The notes under the pieces: generated by a model
What the model was told of the DNA's origin: nothing
The model's database searches: none
What the model saw: the letters and a program-made list of their open reading frames with translations, nothing else
Assembly (NCBI RefSeq): GCF_032854445.1
Contig: NC_088306.1
Coordinates: 12,395,386 to 12,459,385, forward strand
Length of the DNA stretch: 64,000 nucleotides
Direction of reading: 5' to 3'
Origin: Liolophura sinensis
Lineage: Eukaryota; Mollusca; Polyplacophora; Chitonida; Chitonidae
In this document: positions 23,101-32,039 of the stretch, in pieces
Layout: each line of letters opens with the position of its first letter
Numbering within the stretch: the first letter of the stretch is position 1
Translations under genes and position numbers: made by a program

Positions 23101-26100
23101 TATGATTTCAAGTTTTACATTAGAGAATGGCAGTGAACGAGTACCGTTTGATGCGCCTCATCACTGGCCTGAAGTGTTGCAGCCACCTCAATCGCAGGCA
23201 GATCTGCCGGCTTGTCCACGCCATAGCCGCACTGAGACACCCATATATACTTGTACTTCGTCGTGTCGATCGCCGCTCTCCTAGCGCGTGTGTGGTGCGC
23301 CTCCTCCAGAGCCTCATTTGTGACATCAACGGTCCATCTGCTGACGTCAAGATTGGGCGGCGGAGGAACAGCGTATACTCCTGTACGTAAGCGTAATAAA
23401 GAGAGTTCTCTAAAGATTGGGTTTTAGATCTTCAAATTTGAAAACTTGGGAAAGTTCTTTTTATACGTTAATTCGGATATACTAACGATCATACTTTGTG
23501 TATGTATTTGTTTTTTTACGTTTGCTTTCTTGTAGTTTAACGGCATTATACTGTGTGACGTCACTAAAACCGCATGCTGCAGACAGAAGACCAGAGACAT
23601 CTAGCCACCTACCGCGAATTAATGGTACGTTCGCGCCGGTGGAACGAGGACGATACCATTCATGTGCGATTTGTTCCGTTCTCGTGCCGCGGATCGCGAG
23701 CGGCGGGGCGAGATGTCCTCATCGGTACCGTTCTCGAGACGCGGCCCACGACCACGTGATGTAGGTATACCTGCTGTACATCAATAGTAGTAATCTGGAG
23801 GGCAAACCGCTGACAGAAACTGACGTGTTTGTTGGGGGTCATTCTTAAACCTTGCTCTAGACTAAACTTGTAGACGCTAAAAATAAAAATTATACATGTA
23901 CAGAGTTCTTAAATATCGTCTAAACAGAAAATGTTTAGAAACTATGAATAAATGTTTTATAACACCAATGGAATATGCAGATATATCTTAAGACAATATC
24001 ACTGAAGGTCAGATAAATACCATAGAGAATATCCAAAAGGACGCTCTGCGTGTTATCACTGACTTGACGAAAAGCGTTGTTTCTAACCTACTGTATGGAT
24101 AATCAGGTGTCATATAAATGCATAAACGACACTACATACATCGACGGCTATTCGTTCAAAATCATATCAATGATACATTAAGCAATGCACCAACATATCA
24201 GCGTTGTTCGCACCATATCAGAAGAACAAACAACCAGCTTTATCCCACCATAATGCCGACCACCGTTGTATAAGTGAAATATTCTTGAGTACGGTGTAAA
24301 ACAATAATCAAATAAATAAATAAATAATAAATCGATGACACAACCCAACACACCGGGGCGGTCACTGAGCTGCAGTTATGATACATCTCTAAGTATGTAC
24401 TTGCGTGCATTGTTCACATGACGTTCGTGCATATTCCATTGGTGATGTTATAAAACATTTCTACATAGTTTCTAAGCATTTTCATAAGTCTAGACCAATG
24501 TTTAAGAATGACCCCCAACAAACACATGTCAGCTTCTGTCAGCGGTTTACCCTCCAGATTACAACTATTGATCTATAGCAGGTATACCTACATCACGTGG
24601 TCGTGGGCCCAGGCTCGAGAAGTATATCGATGAGGACGTCTCGTCCCGCGATTTGCTCCGTCCTCGTGCCGCGATCCGCGTACCGCGGAACGTGGGGACG
24701 AGAGGGTCCCTTTGTGTCGTGCTTCCATAATAACCAGCACCGCCCCAAGACTTGAGATCGGCACCGCGTCTTCCAGTCTTATCGTAGGCGCTCTAGACTA
24801 TCAGAGTATGACCTTATTTCACGAAGTCTTTAGTCTTTTCCCTTTTTATTTCACAGTAGCCCTATCAAAAATTAGCAGTAGGCCTATCAAAAACTAACCA
24901 AGAATGTTTTATAAAAAGATTTTCTCAAAATCCCTATTCAAAGGGCAAAATTATAAAATTAATATAATTCGTATTAATGTTAAATTTATAACCCAGCGCT
25001 CAACACGGGTTTGAATAACGTTCGATGTAAAAGATATCACATACGTGTAATGATAATTTCAATGCAAATTGTGATCCATAAAATGTTACCCGTTAGCTTT
25101 GATTTCGTGGTTGGATTGTTGTTTTCACTTTTTCACTTACACCACGCAGGTCACGTTTATTTCTGTAAGAAATTCGAGTGCCTGAAATTAATAAAGCACT
25201 CTGTGCACTTCACTAGGAGAAAGTATTATTCATATATGTGTAAATGGTAACACAGTTCAGAGTGAGAGCCTTTAGAACTTGTTCATCTGGCTGTGAAGTT
25301 TTTAAGGCCATCGGTATTTTTGAGTAAAGAAACCTTTAACGACCACTACCCTCAAAAAAATTTATATTTCTGGCTTATGCCTTGAATAGTGTTTACACCA
25401 CATTGACACATTATCAGCTCTGTTAAATAAGCCACCCAGGGCATGTAAACATTTGCACAGAAGCGACAACAGCTAATTTCATTGCAAAGAAATAACAGTG
25501 CGGCATCGAATATTGTTTATGACTGCATTACTTTATGACTTCAACAGCATTTCAGTTTGACCTAATACATTCAAGGCAGCATACCACACGTGATGATAGC
25601 GGTTGTTAGGAGCAACCGATGAAGATGGCCGCTGGAATGCAATGACGTCATTGTTGAACCACGTGACCCGGCCAACCTCAGGGGCGCGGATGATCTCAAG
25701 CACCAAGCGACCGAAATGTAAATCGGGACAGGTCACATCTGTAAATAGAAAGAGGAATAGTAATTGCATGTGTATGTCATACAGAAACTACTGAAAAATA
25801 TTCAAACTCCTAAGAAAATATCCATTTATTGATTAGTGTATTAACTTGTATTCTTGCAAGGTATCTGTCATTGATGACGGAATAAATTTGACCGATGAAA
25901 ACTTCTGCAACTCAAGAGGTCTATATCAAAGCTGTAAAAGCCGTAACCGAATCAATGCCCATGAACAGTATACCCGTCGAGTAACTATGTCCATTCAACT
26001 CAGTTTTTAGAGCTTCGTAAGCTAAAGCAAAGGGTGAACTGTACCCAAATGTATCTCCAATTCAAGCGAACGGCCCTATGAACTTCCTCACGGAGAGAAA

Positions 26101-26438
26101 AAAGCCCTCGCAAATCAGAACTGTTCATTCATTATTATGTAACCCTCAACAGGTAGCATTAGCCTTCCGCACTTCCGGTGCCCGGGTATTTAATTTGATT
26201 TGTGAGGTTAGCTCGTGGCGGGCGCCGCTTGCAGGAAGCCTGAGATCCTCCACAGTGACAAGAGAGATAACATACGCTTCCGTCTTCAAAGTTATCGCGA
26301 AGTGATAACGGAAGCAGCAAGAGCCTAGGTTAGATGTGAGGAGAGAGTGCCTTAAAGAATTTGTCAGCAGGTGGACGGTGTCAGATGAGGATTCCAGTTC
26401 AACAGGTTGTGGTTCATTGGGAACTACCGTCGATGTAA
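16992..26438 (-). CDS. HEFGH zinc metalloprotease gene, 5' end missing
   Basis: Minus-strand join in transcription order: 26438-26151, 25738-25562, 23380-23145, 22578-22425, 21303-21092, 19287-19155, 17152-16992. The last five exons have exactly matching phases (0, 1, 0, 1) and form one conserved domain. That domain has V-A-A-T-L-Q-A-S-D-E-A-H, then R-M-T-R-F-M-P, then E-D-N-L-L-C with D-P-Y-R-G, the HExxH-type motif H-E-F-G-H-T-I, then N-R-R-E-Y-F-A-E-A-V, and a C-terminal L-V-D-E-V-F block. I know this order from a family of secreted or extracytoplasmic putative metallopeptidases in bacteria, fungi and animals. The two His of HEFGH would bind zinc, the Glu between them would be the catalytic base, and the E-Y-F-A-E block probably supplies the third ligand. 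Many Cys (C-S-G-S-C-R-Y-T-C) suggest disulfides and secretion. No start codon or signal peptide was found, so at least one 5' exon is missing. Confidence 0.82.
17736..17911 (-). mobile_element. SINE family A, head truncated
   Basis: Tail, core and the GGAGAGGAAGCCAGCATGAG segment are present; the tRNA-like head is missing. It lies in a metalloprotease intron, in the same orientation as the gene. Confidence 0.85.
18553..18622 (-). mobile_element. SINE family A, short core fragment
   Basis: A relic of about 70 bp with GGCGGCAGCCATGATGGGAGG and AGGAATCCCACG. Confidence 0.55.
19155..19287 (-). CDS. Metalloprotease, exon with the E-Y-F-A-E motif
   Basis: The acceptor is AATATTTTCAG; the donor GTGAGT directly follows position 19155. 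It has 44 codons plus one base. Contains K-W-K-S-G-T-Y-A-T-S-N, then R-E-Y-F-A-E-A-V and Y-F-L-T-S-L. The N-x-x-E-Y-F-A-E block is the second conserved signature after HEFGH in this family and probably supplies the third zinc ligand. No ATG-initiated open frame marks this exon; it was found by searching the minus strand for that block. Confidence 0.9.
19495..19790. repeat. About 33-bp tandem repeat
   Basis: Seven to eight imperfect copies of a unit containing GACAGCGAAAATTAGGAGAG and TTAACCAAAT. Copies vary in length and sequence, so this is an old array. Confidence 0.8.
20633..20660. repeat. Perfect 18-bp palindrome
   Basis: Positions 20637-20654 read CAGAGGGACGTCCCTCTG, identical on both strands and centred on GACGTC; ACAC and GTGGTGT extend it imperfectly. 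It could be a protein-binding site, a hairpin in RNA, or the junction of a lost inverted element. Confidence 0.7.
21092..21303 (-). CDS. Metalloprotease, catalytic exon with HEFGH
   Basis: The acceptor is TTTTGCCAG; the donor is GTGAGT. It has 70 codons after a two-base split codon. Order: C-S-G-S-C-R-Y-T-C (likely disulfides), G-Y-G-G-S-R-A, E-D-N-L-L-C, D-P-Y-R-G-T, L-N-V-L-C-H-E-F-G-H-T-I-N-F. H-E-F-G-H is the zinc-binding and catalytic motif (HExxH). Phase 0 at the downstream junction matches the next exon exactly. Confidence 0.93.
21304..22424. other. Metalloprotease intron
   Basis: About 1.1 kb of AT-rich sequence. Two overlapping minus-strand open frames at 21395-21708 lack motifs. 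No repeat was recognised. Confidence 0.5.
22425..22578 (-). CDS. Metalloprotease, exon with the R-M-T-R-F-M-P block
   Basis: The acceptor is TTTAATTGCAG; the donor is GTGAGT. It encodes 51 codons: A-A-K-L-I-Y-R-M-T-R-F-M-P, then G-G-S-V-G-V-F-S and G-D-F-P-E-F-Q. The block before the catalytic exon matches the family's R-M-T-R motif followed by a G-x-F-x-x-x-E strand and a D-x-P-E-F-like turn. No ATG-initiated frame marks this exon; it was found by phase and family order. Confidence 0.88.
22579..23144. other. Metalloprotease intron
   Basis: About 570 bp, strongly AT-rich. Nothing recognised. Confidence 0.5.
23145..23380 (-). CDS. Metalloprotease, exon with the V-A-A-T...S-D-E-A-H block
   Basis: The acceptor is GCTTACGTACAG and the donor GTACTC (weak). 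It has 78 codons: V-Y-A-V-P-P-P-P-N-L-D, a charged helix (N-E-A-L-E-E-A-H-H-T-R-A-R-R), I-W-V-S-Q-C-G-Y-G-V, then L-P-A-I-E-V-A-A-T and A-S-D-E-A-H-Q-T. Joining in phase 0 to A-A-K-L-I-Y-R-M gives a family-like continuous helix. If the donor is not used, the frame stops nine codons later. Confidence 0.75.
24022..24245 (+). pseudogene. Relic of a non-LTR retrotransposon reverse transcriptase C-terminus
   Basis: The frame begins E-N-I-Q-K-D-A-L-R-V-I-T, the typical start of the thumb-side C-terminal region of jockey/CR1-like reverse transcriptases. A frameshift and stop follow; then a second frame with H-K-R-H-Y-I-H-R-R-L-F continues the same domain order. Short, broken and inactive. It lies in the spacer of foldback element 1. 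Confidence 0.5.
24249..24331 (+). mobile_element. SINE family A, 3' end, inside foldback element 1
   Basis: CCACCGTTGTATAAGTGAAA through the AAATAAATAAAT tail. The sequence after the tail (about 24335-24430) is also found after the SINE tail in foldback element 2, so the SINE part was probably carried along with the element. Confidence 0.8.
24716..25561. other. Metalloprotease intron continues
   Basis: AT-rich, with no repeat or exon recognised. Confidence 0.45.
25562..25738 (-). CDS. Metalloprotease, probable N-terminal exon B
   Basis: A good acceptor (TTCTATTTACAG) opens a frame with V-T-C-P-D-L-H-F-G-R-L-V-L-E, then R-A-P-E-V-G-R-V-T-W-F-N-N-D-V-I-A-F. Taking the weak donor GTCAAA at 25561 gives phase 1, as the next exon needs. 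The strand-like composition and single Cys suggest an extracellular beta domain of unknown type. Assignment to this gene rests on strand, order and phase only. Confidence 0.5.
26151..26438 (-). CDS. Metalloprotease, probable N-terminal exon A
   Basis: A polypyrimidine-rich acceptor (ATATGCAG ending at 26439) opens 95 codons. A donor GTTGAG at 26150 gives phase 1, matching exon B and making the join N-A-T-Y-V-T-C. Contains L-G-S-C-C-F-R-Y-H-F-A-I and, near its end, R-A-P-E-V, a word shared with exon B, hinting at two diverged copies of one domain. I do not recognise the fold. The acceptor phase is 1, so a signal-peptide exon further right is expected but was not found. Confidence 0.45.
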
Positions 26439-26439
26439 C

Positions 26440-29065
26440 TGCATATGTGCAAAAAAATAACTTCTTGTAGTAATATGCCCCAAAAGTATTTGCGACAGAA
26501 TAGATTAATATGAATCTAAAGTTATTTAGACCCGACATAACATTCAACTGATTGATTAACTGATCAACTGATTGACTGATTGACTGACTGACCATTAAAG
26601 AGTGCTTCATATCGAGAGTACGGAACATGATTTACTAACGAGAACATGAATAACAAATAATAGTATAGAGGGAATGGGACAATCAGTAATGCAGATGATT
26701 GATTAATTGATTGACAGGTACATTAGCTGATTGACTGACTATGCGATTGCCTGACTGTCGGACTGACTAACAGTTGGAATCAGTGGTACATTTAATGAAT
26801 GTTTTAATAAGAAGTTATGAAATACGTGCAGAAGTTTCCTATTTCATACTGGCACGCGTATAGCACATGTAAAATTCCCATTTACATGAAATTGTGGAGT
26901 ATTCGGACATAAGAATTTGTTGGAATTGCTCTGGAGGAAGTTATCATGTATTGGGTATCTACAATAACGGAGTCCGATATGAAAATCAGGAGATGACGTT
27001 CGTCACACCATGCCTAAACCGGCAGCTCGACAGCCCACTAAATTAGCATGCGCGTAATGCTTTCGTTTGTTTGCACAGCTGGTTACCATGACAACTGATT
27101 ACAACGTTGTGCGGCGGTCTCAGACGAGTAGAAGCCTACAGTTGATGTTACACAGGTTACGAGAATTTCATGATTACAAACCTTTGGACTGCAGAGGGGA
27201 TAATATATGTACCGCAATTAAGCTGTGTTTGTAAAATTGGTCGGTTATTGTTCTGGGTGATTTACAGTATTGTGTTCTACTGGAGGAGACTGGTTCGATG
27301 ACAGATGTATTGGGTTTGTTTCCTGCTGTGTCTAAGTTTGGAGTGAGTACAGGACAAAGCAGCTGCATGTATTCTTAGCATAAAGGTATACTCTCAAACG
27401 TAAAAGATTTTATTAAAAACTGTAACTTTCTCTCAAAGTACATGTCGTATTCGAACTTTTGTAATCATGTATACCTGTATACGATAAAGGTACAAGTTGC
27501 AAGGAGTCTCTAACAGCGTATACAAGGTATAACTTTGTAGAAAATTGGTATTTTAGGTAGACAACCGTATCTTTCATTATACTGCTGTCATTTATATTGC
27601 TAAATTTTAAACTTAATCAAGTTTTCTAGAATCGGTCTCTCTATAGGTATTGTCCCAAATGCGTACAATGTTTTATGAATATACCAATTGTTCTATATTA
27701 AGATATTAATTCTGACTAAATTATCCCCTAGTCCTATGGGTGGCAAACATAACAAATTAAGTAAGAAAGGGTGTATATAAAGCTGAAAGTTGTTGAAATA
27801 GCCCAAAATTAAACTTAGCATTAGTGATGTTGATTCCTTCCTACTTATGTTTTATGTATTGTGCCGAATTTTACCATCTATATGTTGAAACAATCCTGAA
27901 TTATCCATTTCGCAAATTTGTGACAGTGCTTACACCCGGCCGTACTATCATAATGACGTGTAGTTAATTAAGTCAGGTCTGTATACAGGTCTATATGGTG
28001 AGCAACCGTCAGGGTTTGTGTAACATTTTAGCTCATCGAGGGTATGCTTGAGCTGTCTTGTGCCTTTGGAATGTACACTTTCACAAAATATAATATATGT
28101 GAATTTACCCAAGTTGAGTCCTTTTTGTTTAGGCGGACAGTCAATCGCGTAGTTAGCCCACTCACCTCCAATTTGTAATCAGTCCGGTCGGTCCGAGCCG
28201 TGGCCGTTGTCTGACTGAGAACACAGCTTATATCAGGGCGAGTAGAACCGCTGACTTACAACTTCGGCTCTGAAAAGACGAACAGCCGCTTGAGTAAAGG
28301 TTGCTGGAGTATACTTCAAGGCAAGTTCGGTAACTCTCTACCACCTAACAGCTGACGGACGTTGCTGTTTTAGGCGGAGTAATACCTATACATACGGAGA
28401 AAAGTTTGCCAGTTCAGGTTAGTCAGTACATGCAGCAACGACCGACAGCTGTCAGAATGGAGGTTTAGACTACCCCAACAGGGCGGGGCACGCTTAGCTT
28501 CGGTGTCTGACCGGCCGGTGTGTATACAAATAGTCTATATACAGTGTATTGCTCACGGGGAATCCAATATATGTCCCGCGCGTCCGCCAGCCCTGTCGAA
28601 GAATGCACAGAATACAGAGTCCTACAGAGACGAAGAAATCGGTGGTGACTCAAAGGGAGGTGAATCAAAGCATAAAATGTCATCAATGAATGATATTATA
28701 ATTTCGACGCCCTGGCTATTGAAATGCATTGACGCCTGCATGGATTTTTCCGCCGGCCATTGTAAAAAAGTGTCAAATTGTGAACCGCGTGTTAGAATAT
28801 CGGCTATGTGTGCGTTTGTGTTAATTTCGTCGGCCGGTTAACATGGGATAAGACAGCTTATAGTGTGTTAAGGTACGCCAGCGGAACATGCATAGGCATT
28901 CAGAAAACTAAAAGTCAGCGCATGAGTAACGGTGCGATCAATGATTGTGACCTCACCATCATCAACCATTCATTCACTAGTCACTTATTCTGACTGGATG
29001 AATGACCAAGTGACAGTCCTAGTACTCGTCTCGCTACAATTAACCGCCATTGGTCTGCTGGCTAT
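26440..29065. other. Intergenic, nothing firm
   Basis: About 2.6 kb. It contains short TGATTGAC-type simple sequence near 26550-26770 and a slightly GC-richer stretch near 28130-28860 that could hold a promoter or 5' exon of the metalloprotease gene. I could not support a start codon with donor there. Confidence 0.4.
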
Positions 29066-29069
29066 CTCT

Positions 29070-29395
29070 TTGACTGACTGACTGACTGACTGACTGACTG
29101 ACTGACCGGCTAACCTACTGACTGACTGACTGACTGATGAAGTCACAATAATGACATAATGATTAGCCAGTCGTGCAAGTGATTAACTTATGACCTCAAC
29201 CCCCATACTGACTGACTGACTGACTGACTGACTGACTGACTGACCGGCTAACCTACTGACTGACTGACTGACTGACTGATGAAGTCACAATAATGACATA
29301 ATGATTAGCCAGTCGTGCAAGTGATTAACTTATGACCTCAACCCCCATACTGACTGACTGACTGACTGACTGGCTGACCGACCGACTCACCGACC
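29070..29395. repeat. ACTG microsatellite with a duplicated block of about 145 bp
   Basis: (ACTG)n tracts at about 29073-29105, 29205-29240 and 29348-29370. A block containing CGGCTAACCTACTGAC and GAAGTCACAATAATGACATA occurs twice almost unchanged (about 29103-29245 and 29243-29370). Ends in a CCGACCGACC-type variation. Confidence 0.88.
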
Positions 29396-30460
29396 GTCCC
29401 ACCGACCGACCGACCCATCCATGGACCCACCGACCCAACGAAAGACCGACCCACGTTACTGGTCTATAGGATTGCTCAAAATACTGACTTGTCGTCACAT
29501 ATAACATACAATAACACTAAAACAATACAAAGAGAGCAGGCCCCGGGATACTTTATCCACCAGTAGAATCCCGGTTAACGCAGGAATACAACATAGGTAA
29601 AGGATTAGTGTCCAGATTTATTAATTATTCATAATTAGTTACCTCTTTTTATAATGTTAAACTGAGCGTAAAAACATTAGAAACGGGCCCATCTTCGCCA
29701 AATTACCTCAGTTATGGTTTATTCCAATTGTTTATGTAAATGCTAAATCGGTATGAAATTACACGCCCCTTAGCACCATGGCTTAAGCAGACACTTACAG
29801 TACAGTTATACAGTACATGTATGGTTTATACAGAATTTATTAGGCTAATCATCCCCATTATGCAAATGAAGACAGAAAATATTACATAATAAGCGGTAGG
29901 CTATTTTGAAACAAAACAAAAACCGATTCCATCCCCCGAAAGATTACGTAAATTTTCTAGACATTATGCCATAATGTTGACTTTATGCCAACTTTCATTC
30001 AGAGGCTTACAAATTTAAACATGTGATTTGCGATATTAAGGACAGGCTTGGCAATGCGGAACTGAAAACTGGACTGAGGACACCCCCCCCCCCCCCACCC
30101 AATCGTTCGTAACAGGTCTGGAGAAGAGAGCAGAGTATACAAAAACTGTCAACATATTCATATTTAAGGCTATCGTCACATTAAATTGTGTGGTGGCGGA
30201 GACGCGCATTGAGGGGTGAAACACCCGACAGGAGCCTAAATGGCAAAACGTCAGCATGTCTGAAAGTTGAAAAGAAAACTCATTATCAAAAAAAAACCCC
30301 AAACCTCCACCCACCCACCCCTCCCACCCCCCCCCCCCCAAAAAAAATACAGTAGAACCGTGCATTTGCAAAACAATTTGCCAAAATTCTATAAAACGTG
30401 GCTTAAATGAAATGGTGAACGAACGTTAAGTGTAAGCTTTTTGGACCACATAATCAACAT
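29396..30460. other. Intergenic, low-complexity runs
   Basis: C-runs at about 30085-30098 and 30325-30340 and a dispersed repeat copy at 29598-29700 that matches 42488-42580. No gene recognised. Confidence 0.45.
29598..29700. repeat. Dispersed repeat, copy 1
   Basis: GGATTAGTGTCCAGA, TTATTCATAATTAG and AATGTTAAACTGAGCGT in the same order as at 42488-42580. The family is unnamed here and the ends are not defined. Confidence 0.5.
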
Positions 30461-30462
30461 AC

Positions 30463-30657
30463 TCATAGAGGGTAAAACTAGAGCAGCGACAGCATTTGAT
30501 TAATTTGTAGACCATTGACGTCTATTTATATCACCTAATGGCTGCTATTTAAGCACTTACAAGAACAGTTAAAATAAACCCCTATTTGAGATAAATAGAC
30601 CATTTGCCAACAATAACACTGTTGACGCAGTTCTGGTTTTACTCGCTGGACTGTAAT
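30463..30657. mobile_element. Palindromic MITE-like element
   Basis: The left arm contains GGTAAAACTAGAGCAGCGAC and GTAGACCATTGACGTCTATTT. The right arm is its imperfect reverse complement (AAATAGACC ... CGCAGTTCTGGTTTTACTCGC). It has no coding capacity. Related single arms occur near 12840, 15620, 42260 and 56250. Confidence 0.65.
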
Positions 30658-30821
30658 TTGTTATGTTACACCATCTGACGACGTATTCTCCTTGTAAAAA
30701 GAGAACTCCTATGTTGCAATACGACATGTTTTTACTTTCTGTCGATGCTAAGTTGTTTTTAACGTTGTCTTTTCCTTTAACGGCATACTTAATAATGCCC
30801 AACATAAGGTACTGGAGATTG

Positions 30822-31785
30822 CTCGTTAGCCTAACGGTTAGAGCGCCGCCTCAAAGCCGGGAGATCTGAGATGAAGCCCGAGTCAGGTCACATCAAAGAC
30901 TTTAAACTTTTACTTTTCCTTGCCTCGGTTGGCTCTCGTCACTGAGGAGTTAAAGCAAGGAAACATGACCGGTTGGCCCTGTGTCAGTTTAAAAGAAAAG
31001 ACAACTCTACATCAAATGTATACATGAATTGATAAAGAGTCACATGTAAAGTTGAAAAAACGCCACATTTAAAGTCAACAAAATGTCACTTTTTATTTTT
31101 GTGATGTAGGATAACCACGATGAGTAGCTCAAAGTAAGCAAAGTCGCCCACGCAGGGAATATCGAACGGGCTCTTAGTATTAAACAATCAAGGTACAGAT
31201 ATTTCTACCACCCAAGATGGCATCTGTTCCGCTGTGACGTCACCCGTAACTAGTTCACCATTTTCACATACAGAAGTAGTTTTAAATCAGGTGTTTTCCT
31301 TCTGATGTGTTTTAAAGCCATTTTCAACGAGAAAGTTGAAGTGGAATGCGTCTGGTGTTATTTCTCAAGGTCTCAAGCAGGAGGCCACTTTGCGTGGCCC
31401 TCGGTTGTAATAATAAGGGGGACCATACTTCGCACGATAAAGGGGTGTCTCGCCTCTAGTACTGACAGCGTAGGGTACAGATGACGCGACATCGTGTTTC
31501 CGGTTTCTCTAAAATCTAACACAAAAAATGCCCATGTCCGTTTAGGTCTGTATGGGCAACTCTTCTGAAATAACTTTGGTTACGGTATATTTTTTGTTGT
31601 TTTTTCTTTTAATGATACTGGGTGGGGTGTCATGTCTGGTGTCTTCGGCATGACACTTCATTGGCGGCAGCACTTTGGCAGCATGGACTCGCCATGCCAT
31701 AAGAATGTGTGAAAGTAAACATAATAACGCCTCGTCATATGACTAAAAATTGTTAAACAGAACGTAAAAATCCAAGCATATGATG
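30822..31785 (+). mobile_element. SINE, family C, split by a nested TTAA insertion
   Basis: The tRNA-like head has A box TTAGCCTAACGG. The body runs to GGCCCTGTGTCAGTTTAA at 30992 and resumes at 31609 with TTAATGATACTGGGTGGGG. The uninterrupted copy at 45.3 kb shows that these two ends are adjacent in an intact element. Its 3' end contains GTCATATGACTAAAAATTG. Confidence 0.8.
30993..31608. mobile_element. Candidate TTAA-target non-autonomous DNA transposon nested in a SINE
   Basis: 616 bp flanked by TTAA at 30989-30992 and 31609-31612. The ends are inverted repeats of 13 bp with one mismatch: AAGAAAAGACAAC on the left and AAGAAAAAACAAC read inward from the right. TTAA duplication is the hallmark of piggyBac-type transposition; the terminal sequence is not a canonical piggyBac end that I know. 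No transposase frame. Confidence 0.7.
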
Positions 31786-31862
31786 GCGGCGAGTGTCCGG
31801 AGAAAGCAATCCATTTCATTTTACTGACAAATTACCTGCAGAGTTCTCCAAGCATTACATAC

Positions 31863-31956
31863 CTTATCATCTTGGCGGGCAAGCGGTCTCCGGGTAATTC
31901 AGTGTAAAAACCACACAGACGGTCGAACGCGTCCACCGTCTCTTGCCACAAAGGCA
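31863..31956 (-). CDS. Isolated exon-like open segment, unassigned
   Basis: A strong acceptor (CCTCCTTCCATTGTTCTCAG) and a strong donor (GTATGT) bracket 94 bp with one open frame, including P-L-W-Q-E-T-V-D-A-F-D-R-L-C and L-P-G-D-R-L-P-A-K-M. Composition is GC-richer than the surroundings. I recognise no family and found no partner exons. It could be an exon of an undetected minus-strand gene or a relic. Confidence 0.3.
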
Positions 31957-32039
31957 CTGAGAACAATGGAAGGAGGAGAATCGGTGAAATTACACGTCCG
32001 AAACTGGGATCGAAACCAAGTACGTCTCGTGTCACACAG

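Larger units (their letters stand above)
23590..24715. mobile_element. Foldback-type element 1, CpG-rich arms
   Basis: Two inverted arms face each other: 23743-23865 is the reverse complement of 24489-24609, and 23930-23985 of 24425-24482. The outer parts (about 23610-23745 and 24600-24710) are CpG-rich with repeated CGTCCTCGTGCCGCG-like words, in contrast to the AT-rich surroundings. The spacer holds a LINE relic and a SINE family A 3' part. A second element with the same arms and an overlapping interior lies at 39.58-41.35 kb. No transposase frame is visible, so it is non-autonomous. Confidence 0.75.

Noticed and set aside
23120-23350. Minus-strand 76-codon frame and plus-strand 87-codon frame
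   Set aside because: Wrong frames over the metalloprotease exon 23145-23380, whose correct frame has no ATG.
30822-30895. Possible tRNA gene
   Set aside because: A and B boxes are present, but the acceptor stem does not close and the sequence continues into a SINE body; the same holds for the other tRNA-like heads.
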